A DNA stretch of 5,963 bases from Sulfolobus sp. UBA167 (GCA_002495845.1 DAHF01000003.1:14495-20457); one strand, 5' to 3'. Positions 1-5,628 are shown, counted from the stretch's first letter. The notes: generated by a model not told the origin, from the letters alone. Numbers and translations: made by a program.

Positions 1-7
1 TAGCATA

Positions 8-21
8 AAGTAAGTTTTATC
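8..21 (+). promoter_or_regulatory. TATA-box promoter of the ClC gene
   Basis: A purine-rich stretch is followed by AAGTTTTATC, with the TATA-like part at about 14-21. The centre lies about 27 bases before the ATG at 45, the archaeal TATA-to-start distance. This would place transcription initiation at or within a base or two of the start codon, giving a leaderless mRNA. No Shine-Dalgarno sequence lies just before the ATG, which agrees. The call rests on motif and spacing only. Confidence 0.6.
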
Positions 22-44
22 TTCTTGTCACAAATCAAGTAATA

Positions 45-1790
45 ATGAACCTTAAGACGGACATCAGAACACTGCCTTACTATGAAAGATCCCTCCTCAT
101 GGGCCTGCTAATAGGAGTTGCTTCTGGAGTCGCAATTACTATATTTCACCTCCTGACAGACTTGTTCACGTTTGCTATTCTAACTGAAATAACAGGAATT
201 GTACCTCCCACCCCTCTTGGAGAGGAGACCATTGCTTTCCCCTCTCCGTCTCGGATGTTTCCTCTCCTGTTGCCACTCTCTCTGGGACTCGGAGGTCTAA
301 TGGTCGGTATTATTTTACACTTCTTTCCTGATATTAAGGGAAGCGGTACTGACTATTCCATTTCCTCTTACCACAACTCAAGAACCTTGAAGTGGTACTT
401 AGCTCCGCTGAAGCTCATAGCCTCAGCGATTACCCTCGGCTCTGGGGGGAGCGCTGGAGACGAAGGTCCGTCTGCGATGATAAGCGCGGTCTTAGGTAAT
501 TCAATCACAAGGTTCTTGGGTATGTCCTTCGAGGACAGGAGGAGAGCAATCGCGATAGGTATAGGGACTGGGATAGGAATAGTGTTCAAGAGCCCTATAG
601 CCGGGGCACTCCTCTCAGCTGAGATACTCTACAGGAGAGACCTTGAACCCGACATTATCTTCCCGTCTTTAGTATCGTCGTCTGTAGGGTACGCGATTTA
701 CGGGTACTTCACGGGTTACTCTCCCCTGCTAGGGGAATACGATATACCTTTTAACCCAATACGGCTTCCCCTCTACGCCTTGGTGGGGGTCCTGATAGGT
801 CTTCTTTCCATAGTTTACGTGAGAACGTTCAACTTCATCAGGAAGTGGTTCTCGAGGATTCCGTTGGGCATCTCCCCCTTCTTTGGGGGCGTGCTCGCTG
901 GAGGAATTGCAATACTTTTCCCTGAGGTAATAGGAAAGGGATATGGATGGATAGACATAGCAGAACTCGAAGAGCTGTCACGCTTCACCTCTTCCGTCCC
1001 ACTCTTAGTGCTTCTGATCCTCCTCCCCTTCGCCAAGATAATGGCGACGGACCTCACAGTAGGAAGTGGTGGAAGCGGAGGGATTTTCGCTCCAGGGCTA
1101 GTAATAGGCTCCTTCGCTGGACTAGACATTGGAATTCTGTTCAACCACTTGATTCCGTCAGTTGTACCATATGTAGCTCCCTTCGTCATTATAGGAATGG
1201 TCTCCTTCCTGGCTGGCTCAGTCAAGGTACCCCTCTCATCAATCATCTTGGTCACTGAAATCACTGATAGCCTACAGCTGATTCCCGGAACTATGATAGC
1301 GGTTGCCTTATCCTTCTTGATATCCGGAAAGTACTCCCTCATAGAGGGCCTTCCAGAGTCTAGAAAGGACTCCCCAGTACACATGGCAGAGTTCGAGACT
1401 CCCCTCCTAGAAAAGATAAAGGTGAGATACTGTGAGCTCGACGATCAATCTTTCGTCAAGGTTACGGATACCATGGAGAAGGCGCTCTCCCTCATGAACG
1501 AGAATGACCTGCGCTCCCTTCCTGTAGTCGATGAAGATATGAACTTCGTTGGTGTAGTTTACTCCCGTGACTTCAAGGGGTCTGTAAAGGATTCCCTAGT
1601 CAAGGGGTCACCTATTATAGACCCTGACTCGACCTTGGAGCACGCATGGGAGATAATGGTAATGTCAAGGTCAACTTCAATACCAGTAGTAGAACACGGG
1701 AAGCTAAAGGGACTTCTAACATTCTCGTCTATGCTGAAGAAATACAAGGAAGAGGAGAAGAAGATAACTGATGATGGTAAGATGGCATGA
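45..1790 (+). CDS. ClC-family chloride channel/antiporter with C-terminal CBS domain pair
   Basis: This is a 581-residue integral membrane protein expected to move chloride or a similar anion across the cytoplasmic membrane, either as a channel or as a Cl-/H+ exchanger. The ClC core spans about residues 15-445. It carries the GSG anion-site motif (99-101, in a GSGTDYS context), the gating-loop motif GSGGSAGDEGP (132-142, gating Glu at E140), SAEILYRRD (191-199) and GSGGSGGIFAP (340-350). A CBS pair follows (about 456-510 and 515-566); such pairs usually bind adenine nucleotides and regulate the transporter. Three features are unusual: the residue before the gating Glu is Asp (D139) instead of the usual Arg/Lys; the position of the anion-coordinating Tyr near the end of the core is Ile (I433); and the internal proton-glutamate position is Ile (I194). 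The ATG at 45 fits the promoter spacing. The family is secure. Channel versus exchanger mode and the anion carried are not determined. Confidence 0.95.
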   Translation: MNLKTDIRTLPYYERSLLMGLLIGVASGVAITIFHLLTDLFTFAILTEITGIVPPTPLGEETIAFPSPSRMFPLLLPLSLGLGGLMVGIILHFFPDIKGSGTDYSISSYHNSRTLKWYLAPLKLIASAITLGSGGSAGDEGPSAMISAVLGNSITRFLGMSFEDRRRAIAIGIGTGIGIVFKSPIAGALLSAEILYRRDLEPDIIFPSLVSSSVGYAIYGYFTGYSPLLGEYDIPFNPIRLPLYALVGVLIGLLSIVYVRTFNFIRKWFSRIPLGISPFFGGVLAGGIAILFPEVIGKGYGWIDIAELEELSRFTSSVPLLVLLILLPFAKIMATDLTVGSGGSGGIFAPGLVIGSFAGLDIGILFNHLIPSVVPYVAPFVIIGMVSFLAGSVKVPLSSIILVTEITDSLQLIPGTMIAVALSFLISGKYSLIEGLPESRKDSPVHMAEFETPLLEKIKVRYCELDDQSFVKVTDTMEKALSLMNENDLRSLPVVDEDMNFVGVVYSRDFKGSVKDSLVKGSPIIDPDSTLEHAWEIMVMSRSTSIPVVEHGKLKGLLTFSSMLKKYKEEEKKITDDGKMA

Positions 1791-1800
1791 CTTTCATCTT
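1779..1800 (+). terminator. possible weak 3'-end hairpin of the ClC gene
   Basis: AAGATG (1779-1784) and CATCTT (1795-1800) form a 6-bp inverted repeat around the ClC stop codon. A pyrimidine-rich stretch (CTCTTTTCC, about 1810-1818) follows. Archaeal termination depends mainly on T-rich tracts, so the tract may matter more than the hairpin. The stem is short with a 10-base loop, so this is only a candidate. Confidence 0.25.
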
Positions 1801-2001
1801 GCCACGAGGCTCTTTTCCTACTCTAACATTCACGTCTTCAAAATGTAGAATGAATTATGCTTATCTATTCTTATAGAAATAAAAAGAATTCACAATAGAC
1901 GCGTAAGTCGCCAAGCGTAATAGTTTGCTATTCTGATAAAATATAAATCATAACAAGAGAAATTTTATGTTATATTATAGTACAATAAAGGAGATAAAAA
2001 T
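1791..2001. other. AT-rich intergenic segment without a recognisable gene
   Basis: Only very short reading frames are seen on either strand. The last 60 bases are strongly AT-rich. They contain TATA-like stretches (AATATAAATC near 1940-1949 and TTATATTATA near 1970-1979) and a Shine-Dalgarno-like AAAGGAG at 1987-1993, which point to a promoter and ribosome site for the broken ORF that begins at 2002. A GCGTAA hexamer occurs twice (1901 and 1914). A tiny 5-bp hairpin, AATAG/CTATT, lies at 1919-1932. Confidence 0.5.
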
Positions 2002-2289
2002 ATGATTAACTGCAAAAAATTTGAAAAAGATTTTATAGATGCATAGAATTCTCACATTATAGAGCATTTATTGAATTTTATACAAATGATTTAGTTTATA
2101 TTATCCATGGAGAGCATCCTATGGAGATTAGTCATAGAATACCTCAGGATCCCGGGGAAGAGATAATACTTGTTGCTCTCTCTACAGTTCTATTGAGCCA
2201 TCAATAGAGCTAGAGCGTCATTAGCGTCACTAGAACATGACAAGAAACCATTCAAATCTTCATCTCTCCGCCCAGCAAGGGTTTCATAG
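2002..2289 (+). pseudogene. remnant of a small unrecognised gene with two frameshifts
   Basis: An ATG at 2002 follows AAAGGAG at 1987-1993 (8-base spacer) and opens MINCKKFEKDFIDA before a TAG at 2044. The next frame continues immediately with 54 codons (2043-2204; IEFSHYRAFIEF... to ...LSTVLLSHQ) and stops at 2205. A third stretch in the first frame (2197-2286; AINRARASLASLEHDKK..., 30 codons) stops at 2287. One missing A near 2043 plus one extra base near 2195 would restore a protein of about 97 residues, with a hydrophobic helix-like segment (EEIILVALSTVLL) running into RARASLASLEHDKK. What is seen: a good ribosome site, abutting frames and shifts that cancel. What is inferred: that this was one gene. 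I do not recognise the protein. Alternatives are sequencing errors in an intact gene, or chance reading frames. Confidence 0.42.
2186..2211. repeat. 11-bp inverted repeat (hairpin) with GCCA loop
   Basis: AGTTCTATTGA (2186-2196) and TCAATAGAGCT (2201-2211) are complementary over 11 positions with one G-T/G-U pair, around the 4-base loop GCCA. Eight pairs next to the loop are perfect Watson-Crick. It sits exactly where the second and third frames of the broken ORF overlap. No T-run follows on the plus strand, so it is not an obvious terminator. Confidence 0.6.
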
Positions 2290-2300
2290 TTTTTGTAAAG

Positions 2301-2330
2301 TAAAAAAGGAGACAATACGCACCTCTCCTT
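2301..2330 (-). terminator. hairpin plus T-run downstream of the MFS gene
   Basis: On the minus strand, AAGGAGA and TCTCCTT (plus 2324-2330 and 2306-2312) form a 7-bp perfect stem with an 11-base loop. The stem runs straight into six Ts (complement of the As at 2302-2307). It lies about 55 bases past the MFS stop codon in the direction of MFS transcription. Archaeal RNA polymerase terminates at T-tracts, so the T-run is the meaningful part and the stem may add stability. Nothing else in this stretch explains the arrangement. Confidence 0.5.
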
Positions 2331-2332
2331 GA

Positions 2333-2344
2333 TAACATATGTTA
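2333..2344. repeat. 12-bp perfect palindrome TAACATATGTTA
   Basis: TAACATATGTTA is a perfect 12-bp palindrome lying between the terminator-like hairpin and the MFS stop codon. It has the form of a dimeric regulator half-site pair, but no promoter reads out from it, so a role is not evident. Confidence 0.35.
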
Positions 2345-2384
2345 CTCGCAAAGTTCAGACATCTTGATACGGAACTACAGAGAA

Positions 2385-3530
2385 CTAAGATATGACGAAA
2401 GAGCTTCCCTTCTTTTTGTTCTCTGACCTCACGGTCTTCACAGAGATTAAGAGAAACAACAGTCCTACTATACTAGACATAGACACGTACACGAACGACC
2501 CCACGTGGGATATCAAGAAGAGGTAGCTGAATACCACTCCGCCAAGGACTCCTGCAATTGCCTTCCCAGTGTAGAGAATAGCGTTGTTCGAGGTGGAAAA
2601 CTTGGAACCGAAGAGGTCTCCAACAAGAGAGAAATACAAGGTTATCGTCGACCCTCCAAAGAAACCTATGATGACCGCTGAAAACGGCAAAAACCCTGCT
2701 AAGAGGAGAATCGACCCAAGGAACATCATCAAGTCGGTCATAGCTACCGACTTTGTTCTTCCTATCTTATCTGAGATGTGCCCTAGGATGGGTCTGCTCA
2801 CTCCGCTCATAAGTGGAAATACGCTTATCAGCAAGGCTAAGTACTGGGGGGAGAAGTCCCTAGCTAAGTAAGCTAAGGAAGAGGACATCACCGTCAAGGG
2901 GACCGCTGTTACGACAAACGAAAGGTATAGGAACCACCAACCCCAAGTCTTTAGCAGTTCGCTAGGCGTCCTCCCAGGGTTCTGCTTCTTGGGATATTCG
3001 ACGAACCACATTAGGACGGGTAAAGCTATTATCTCTGAAAGACCTATGAAGAGGGTAGGTTCCCTGAAGGACGAAAAGGTCTCTATCAATGGGTTTATAA
3101 CTGAAGCACCTACCCCGAAGCCTAATGACACCAGCCCCGTAGCTAGACCTCTCCTGTCAGCATACCACTTAACTGCGAGATTGGAAGCTATCCCGTAAAG
3201 TATCCCCTCACCGACGCTCCCAAGCGACCACCAAGCGTAGAACTCGTAAATGGAAGTGGAGAAAGACGTCCCGAGGAATCCAACAGCTGCAAATATTGCT
3301 GAGATTATCCCTATCCTCCTAGGGCCTTGCTTGTCGGCAAAGTGACCTCCCACGGTCTGGAAACCGGTTGAGAAAATGGTGAACAAGGTGAACGCTACCT
3401 CGACCTGAACTAGGGAGACGTGAAAGCCAGATCTGAAGAGTGGTTCAAGGGCGTTCCAGGAGTACTGATAGAGTGAGTTAAATAGCATGGTAATTAGTCC
3501 TATGACGATGAACCTTTGCCTTCGCTCCAT
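2385..3530 (-). CDS. MFS transporter, oxalate/formate antiporter (OFA)-like
   Basis: This 381-residue protein has about 12 predicted membrane helices and is expected in the cytoplasmic membrane as a secondary carrier. MFS motif A appears in both halves: GGHFADKQGPRR (61-72, helix 2-3 loop) and GHISDKIGR (250-258, helix 8-9 loop). The stretch KWYADRRGLATG followed by GFGVGA (121-142) is typical of the OFA subfamily, which includes oxalate:formate and monocarboxylate carriers. A lysine inside predicted helix 11 (K323, in ILYTGKAIAG) resembles the conserved substrate-binding lysine of OxlT, suggesting an organic anion; that step is inference. The C-terminus is short and basic. The gene is 66 bases downstream of the M20 gene on the same strand. 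The chosen ATG has GAGGAG 6 bases upstream and a TATA element at about -26. The MFS call is secure, the OFA assignment likely, and the substrate unknown. Confidence 0.9.
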   Translation of the reverse strand: MERRQRFIVIGLITMLFNSLYQYSWNALEPLFRSGFHVSLVQVEVAFTLFTIFSTGFQTVGGHFADKQGPRRIGIISAIFAAVGFLGTSFSTSIYEFYAWWSLGSVGEGILYGIASNLAVKWYADRRGLATGLVSLGFGVGASVINPLIETFSSFREPTLFIGLSEIIALPVLMWFVEYPKKQNPGRTPSELLKTWGWWFLYLSFVVTAVPLTVMSSSLAYLARDFSPQYLALLISVFPLMSGVSRPILGHISDKIGRTKSVAMTDLMMFLGSILLLAGFLPFSAVIIGFFGGSTITLYFSLVGDLFGSKFSTSNNAILYTGKAIAGVLGGVVFSYLFLISHVGSFVYVSMSSIVGLLFLLISVKTVRSENKKKGSSFVIS

Positions 3531-3536
3531 TCCTTA

Positions 3537-3542
3537 CTCCTC
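3537..3542 (-). promoter_or_regulatory. Shine-Dalgarno-like GAGGAG before the MFS start
   Basis: GAGGAG (minus strand) ends 6 bases before the ATG at 3530, a workable ribosome-site distance. It supports this start. It also conflicts with a purely leaderless transcript from the nearer TATA box, so initiation may be from the upstream TATA-like AGTATA (about 3568-3573) or by read-through from the M20 gene. Confidence 0.45.
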
Positions 3543-3552
3543 TAAATAAGCA

Positions 3553-3569
3553 GGATAAAAACTTTTCTA
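3553..3569 (-). promoter_or_regulatory. TATA/BRE promoter of the MFS gene
   Basis: Reading on the minus strand, TAGAAAAGTTTTTATCC gives a purine-rich BRE-like part followed by a T-rich TATA element centred near 3558, about 28 bases before the start codon. Thirteen of these bases (3557-3569) recur exactly in the Hsp20 promoter at a near-identical distance from its ATG. This suggests that MFS has its own promoter in the 66-base gap after the M20 gene. Confidence 0.6.
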
Positions 3570-3596
3570 TACTAAAACAATTAAAAACACTAAAGT

Positions 3597-4718
3597 CTAG
3601 AACCTAATGTTTCTCAAAAAGTTTGAGTATACCTTGTACACAGTATTAACTTCGTCTATATCTACGGACTCGTCTATCGAATGAGCGTTCTTTATAGTTC
3701 CAGGACCGTAGACTATAACGGAAGTTCCGTTCCTCCTGAAGTGTTTCCCATCCGTACTGTAAGGTACGGCTACTTTAGCAGGAGAGTTTCCTGTAACCTC
3801 TAGTATAGCCTTCTCCAGTACTTGGACGTGGGGTGTTGAGGGGTGAGTGAAGTTAGGTGGAGAGGAGCTCACTACCTCTACTTCGCTCTCCTTTACTGAT
3901 CCCTTTATTCTCTCCATAACGTCTTCGAGCCCTATACTTAACGGAACTCTTACGTCCACTTCAGCTTCACAGTAATCCGGGACTACGTTAGACTTGATCC
4001 CTCCTTTCACTGTACCCACGTTAACTGTGACTCGCCTCATGTCCTCTCTGAACTCGGGCTCCGATTCCATCACTGGGGACTCCTCCATTATGTCTATGGA
4101 AGAAAGTCGCTTTATGTCGTTTGCCATCTTCATGATAGCGTTCTCTCCATGTGAAGGGATACTGCTGTGGGAGCTCCTACCCCTAGCCCTTAGCCTGAGG
4201 GTGATCATGCCTTTCTCACCCAGGACTATCTTGTCCTTTCCAGTTGGCTCAGATATCAGGACTAGGTCTGGCTTATAAATCTCCGAGAGCCTCTTGCTAC
4301 CATGCTCTCCTCCAGTCTCTTCGTCAGGGACTGCTGTGAATATGAGGTTATAGTCAAGCTTATCGACTAGCTCAACGTAAAGTTGCATGAAAACTGCCAG
4401 TCCCGCCTTCATGTCAGCAGTACCCCTTCCAAACATCTTACCTTCAATCACGGTTGGGGAGAAAGGAGGGTACTTCCACGCCTTAACGTCCCCAGGAGGT
4501 ACTACGTCGAAGTGGCCGTTGAGCATGATAGTCCTGTTGTTAGTCTTCATGCTCTTCGATGCTACGATCGGATATCCCCTGTCTAGCTCCAGTATCTCTG
4601 CGTTTGCTCCTTCATCGTGTAACCACTCTGCTATAAACTCTGCAGTGTCCCTCAGAGAGGTACTATTCGAAATTGAGGGTAGTTCGACGAGCCTCGACGT
4701 AAGCTTAATCAGATCCAT
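3597..4718 (-). CDS. M20-family metallohydrolase, ArgE/DapE-like deacylase
   Basis: This 373-residue cytosolic enzyme belongs to the two-zinc M20 amidohydrolases, which cleave amide bonds of N-acyl amino acids or small peptides. All catalytic elements are present: NGHFDVVPPG (67-76) with metal ligand H69 and D71; GRGTADMKAG (97-106) with bridging D102; PDEETGGEHG (131-140) with general base E133 and ligand E134; ISEPTG (155-160) with E157; and AHSIDE (345-350) with the last ligand H346. The inserted dimerisation domain (about 168-285) contains GEKGM and SSHSSIP, with H184 as the residue reaching the partner's active site. The length is normal for the family. It resembles the general ArgE/DapE group more than a dedicated LysW-dependent LysK, and no lysine or arginine biosynthesis genes are nearby. 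Natural substrate is therefore open (acetylornithine, succinyl-diaminopimelate, other acyl amino acids or dipeptides). The start is supported by a TATA box at about -27; an upstream in-frame ATG is closed by a TAA after three codons. Confidence 0.92.
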   Translation of the reverse strand: MDLIKLTSRLVELPSISNSTSLRDTAEFIAEWLHDEGANAEILELDRGYPIVASKSMKTNNRTIMLNGHFDVVPPGDVKAWKYPPFSPTVIEGKMFGRGTADMKAGLAVFMQLYVELVDKLDYNLIFTAVPDEETGGEHGSKRLSEIYKPDLVLISEPTGKDKIVLGEKGMITLRLRARGRSSHSSIPSHGENAIMKMANDIKRLSSIDIMEESPVMESEPEFREDMRRVTVNVGTVKGGIKSNVVPDYCEAEVDVRVPLSIGLEDVMERIKGSVKESEVEVVSSSPPNFTHPSTPHVQVLEKAILEVTGNSPAKVAVPYSTDGKHFRRNGTSVIVYGPGTIKNAHSIDESVDIDEVNTVYKVYSNFLRNIRF

Positions 4719-4740
4719 TTAATATTTCATCTCAGCTACC

Positions 4741-4752
4741 CTTTAAAACATT
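4741..4752 (-). promoter_or_regulatory. TATA-box promoter of the M20 gene
   Basis: AATGTTTTAAAG on the minus strand is centred about 27 bases before the ATG at 4718, with the G of GTTTT at -31. No Shine-Dalgarno sequence is seen near the start, so a leaderless transcript is expected. The promoter lies in the 81-base gap after the Hsp20 gene. Confidence 0.55.
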
Positions 4753-4799
4753 GATAATAACAGCAACAGATAAACAGATTTAGTAGTCCACGTGATTTC

Positions 4800-5300
4800 T
4801 CATTCTAAGTGGATTTCCTCCTCACTATTCATGTACTCCTTGTGGAAGGTACATGAGAGTACACCGTTCTTAAACCTCGCTGATATCAGCGACACTGGAC
4901 CTGGAAGACTCACTTCCTTCCTAAAATCCTCAGTGGTGACAATTACCTTCACTTTATTCTTCAACCTTACGGATAGCTTGTCCTTGTCCACCCCTGGTAA
5001 CTCCATTGTAAGTATCACTTTATCGTTGGACTCAACTATTTCAGGCTCTACGTCTTCATTTTCCTCTTGTCCTACCGGTACTCCGTTGACGAACTTCTCC
5101 ACCTTCGGCTTTCCGTCGGGGCCGATGCTGACCCTAGTCACAACTGAATTAGAGAAATTGTTATCGATGTCTCCGAACATTGATCTAATCACTTCTTCCT
5201 GTTCCTTTATCATCCTTTCAAACATGTCCATGAAAGGATCACTAGGTTTGTCCACGTTGTCTTTCTTGTTGTCTTTATTATCCTTCTTCTTACCGAACAT
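4800..5300 (-). CDS. Hsp20/alpha-crystallin-family small heat-shock protein
   Basis: This 166-residue protein is a likely cytosolic holdase chaperone that binds unfolding proteins without ATP. The alpha-crystallin domain covers about residues 84-160: a first strand region from PEIVESNDKVIL, the conserved MELPGVDKDKL (99-109), a basic strand KNKVKVIV, and the family signature ARFKNGVLSCTF (141-152), which matches A-x-x-x-N-G-V-L. The C-terminus ends EEIHLE; I163-H-L165 could serve as a relaxed I-x-I/V oligomerisation motif. The N-terminus is unusual: a very polar Lys/Asp/Asn run (residues 4-18, KKKDNKDNKKDNVDK), then an amphipathic FMDMFERMIKEQEEVI segment, then a linker (VSIGPDGKPKVEKFVNG). 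The polar N-terminal run and long linker match the longer archaeal Hsp20 type, not the compact ~14 kDa type. AAGGAG 5 bases upstream and a TATA element at -26 support the start. Heat or acid induction is likely from the family, not shown here. Confidence 0.9.
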   Translation of the reverse strand: MFGKKKDNKDNKKDNVDKPSDPFMDMFERMIKEQEEVIRSMFGDIDNNFSNSVVTRVSIGPDGKPKVEKFVNGVPVGQEENEDVEPEIVESNDKVILTMELPGVDKDKLSVRLKNKVKVIVTTEDFRKEVSLPGPVSLISARFKNGVLSCTFHKEYMNSEEEIHLE

Positions 5301-5305
5301 AAATA

Positions 5306-5311
5306 CTCCTT
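5306..5311 (-). promoter_or_regulatory. Shine-Dalgarno-like AAGGAG before Hsp20
   Basis: AAGGAG on the minus strand lies 5 bases before the ATG at 5300 and supports that start codon. It would be used only if the transcript begins upstream of the predicted leaderless start, for example by read-through from the 50-codon ORF. Confidence 0.45.
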
Positions 5312-5321
5312 CGCGCTGTTA

Positions 5322-5338
5322 ATAAAAAAACTTTTCTA
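5322..5338 (-). promoter_or_regulatory. TATA/BRE promoter of the Hsp20 gene
   Basis: On the minus strand TAGAAAAG, a purine-rich BRE-like element, is followed by a seven-T TATA-like run ending TTATT, centred near 5326 and about 26 bases before the start codon. It fits exactly into the 40-base gap between the stop of the 50-codon ORF and the Hsp20 start. Bases 5326-5338 are identical to 3557-3569 in the MFS promoter. Confidence 0.6.
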
Positions 5339-5340
5339 AG

Positions 5341-5493
5341 CTAGACAAAACTGGTGGAAAATTCCATAACTCTGTTAAGATAACTGACTTTCTCCTCAAC
5401 CTGCAAGTTACACTCATCGATTCGCTCTTTTTCTCTCGTTGAGTAGAGATGGTCAATGAGTTGTGAATGAATCACTCCTTTTCCATTTTTCAT
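5341..5493 (-). CDS. small 50-residue protein, function unknown
   Basis: An ATG at 5493 opens 50 codons (MKNGKGVIHSQLIDHLYSTR... to ...NRVMEFSTSFV) and a TAG at 5341-5343. I do not recognise it. It is highly charged and looks largely helical: residues 8-44 have hydrophobic residues spaced like an amphipathic helix or short coiled coil (L12, I13, L16, I25, L30, V32, V36, L39, V42, M43). There is one cysteine (C28) and no signal peptide or membrane segment. An in-frame TAA lies five codons upstream, so the ATG is the natural start. A TATA-like CTTATCC at 5513-5519 lies at about -24, suggesting a leaderless transcript. The ORF ends just where the Hsp20 promoter begins, without overlap, which favours a real gene. 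Such small proteins in archaea are often regulators or adaptors, but no function is claimed. Chance ORF remains possible. Confidence 0.5.
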   Translation of the reverse strand: MKNGKGVIHSQLIDHLYSTREKERIDECNLQVEEKVSYLNRVMEFSTSFV

Positions 5494-5512
5494 GTTCCAT
5501 CCCTTTTAACCA

Positions 5513-5523
5513 GGATAAGACAC
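5513..5523 (-). promoter_or_regulatory. possible TATA promoter of the 50-codon ORF
   Basis: GTGTCTTATCC on the minus strand is centred about 25 bases before the ATG at 5493, near the usual archaeal distance. The ATCC end resembles the MFS TATA element. It is weaker than the other promoters in this window. Confidence 0.35.
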
Positions 5524-5628
5524 TTAATGCCTTCACGTAGTTATTTGATATAGGAGGGAGAGTCATTTATCCCGATCTTCATTGAAAGAGTTTCTCTGAT
5601 TTGATTTAACTCTTACACTGAATATTCT

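Noticed and set aside
815..1384. 189-codon minus-strand frame inside the ClC gene
   Set aside because: It is antisense to conserved ClC motifs and the CBS linker, has no promoter or ribosome site, and its product is a low-complexity Ser/Pro/Ile/Lys-rich sequence typical of a shadow frame.
2147..2156. GGATCC and CCCGGG overlapping sites, looking like cloning polylinker
   Set aside because: The order and spacing do not match a common polylinker, no vector sequence surrounds it, and the bases lie inside the continuous 54-codon frame of the gene remnant.
1791..2384. Possible insertion sequence in the AT-rich gap
   Set aside because: No transposase motif, no terminal inverted repeats and no target-site duplication were found. 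The hairpin at 2186 alone is not enough to call an IS200/IS605-type end.
4387..4722. 111-codon plus-strand frame opposite the M20 gene
   Set aside because: It overlaps the catalytic HxD and GRGTADMKAG region of M20 on the other strand and has no supporting signals.
4770..4796. CACGTG palindrome and an ACAGATAAACAGAT near-repeat before the M20 promoter
   Set aside because: Both are short and expected by chance; the palindrome is only six bases and is not placed at an operator position.
4792..5322. 176-codon plus-strand frame opposite Hsp20
   Set aside because: The Ser/Leu/Thr-rich product is the mirror of the Hsp20 codons. Hsp20 has a conserved domain and promoter, so this frame is a shadow.
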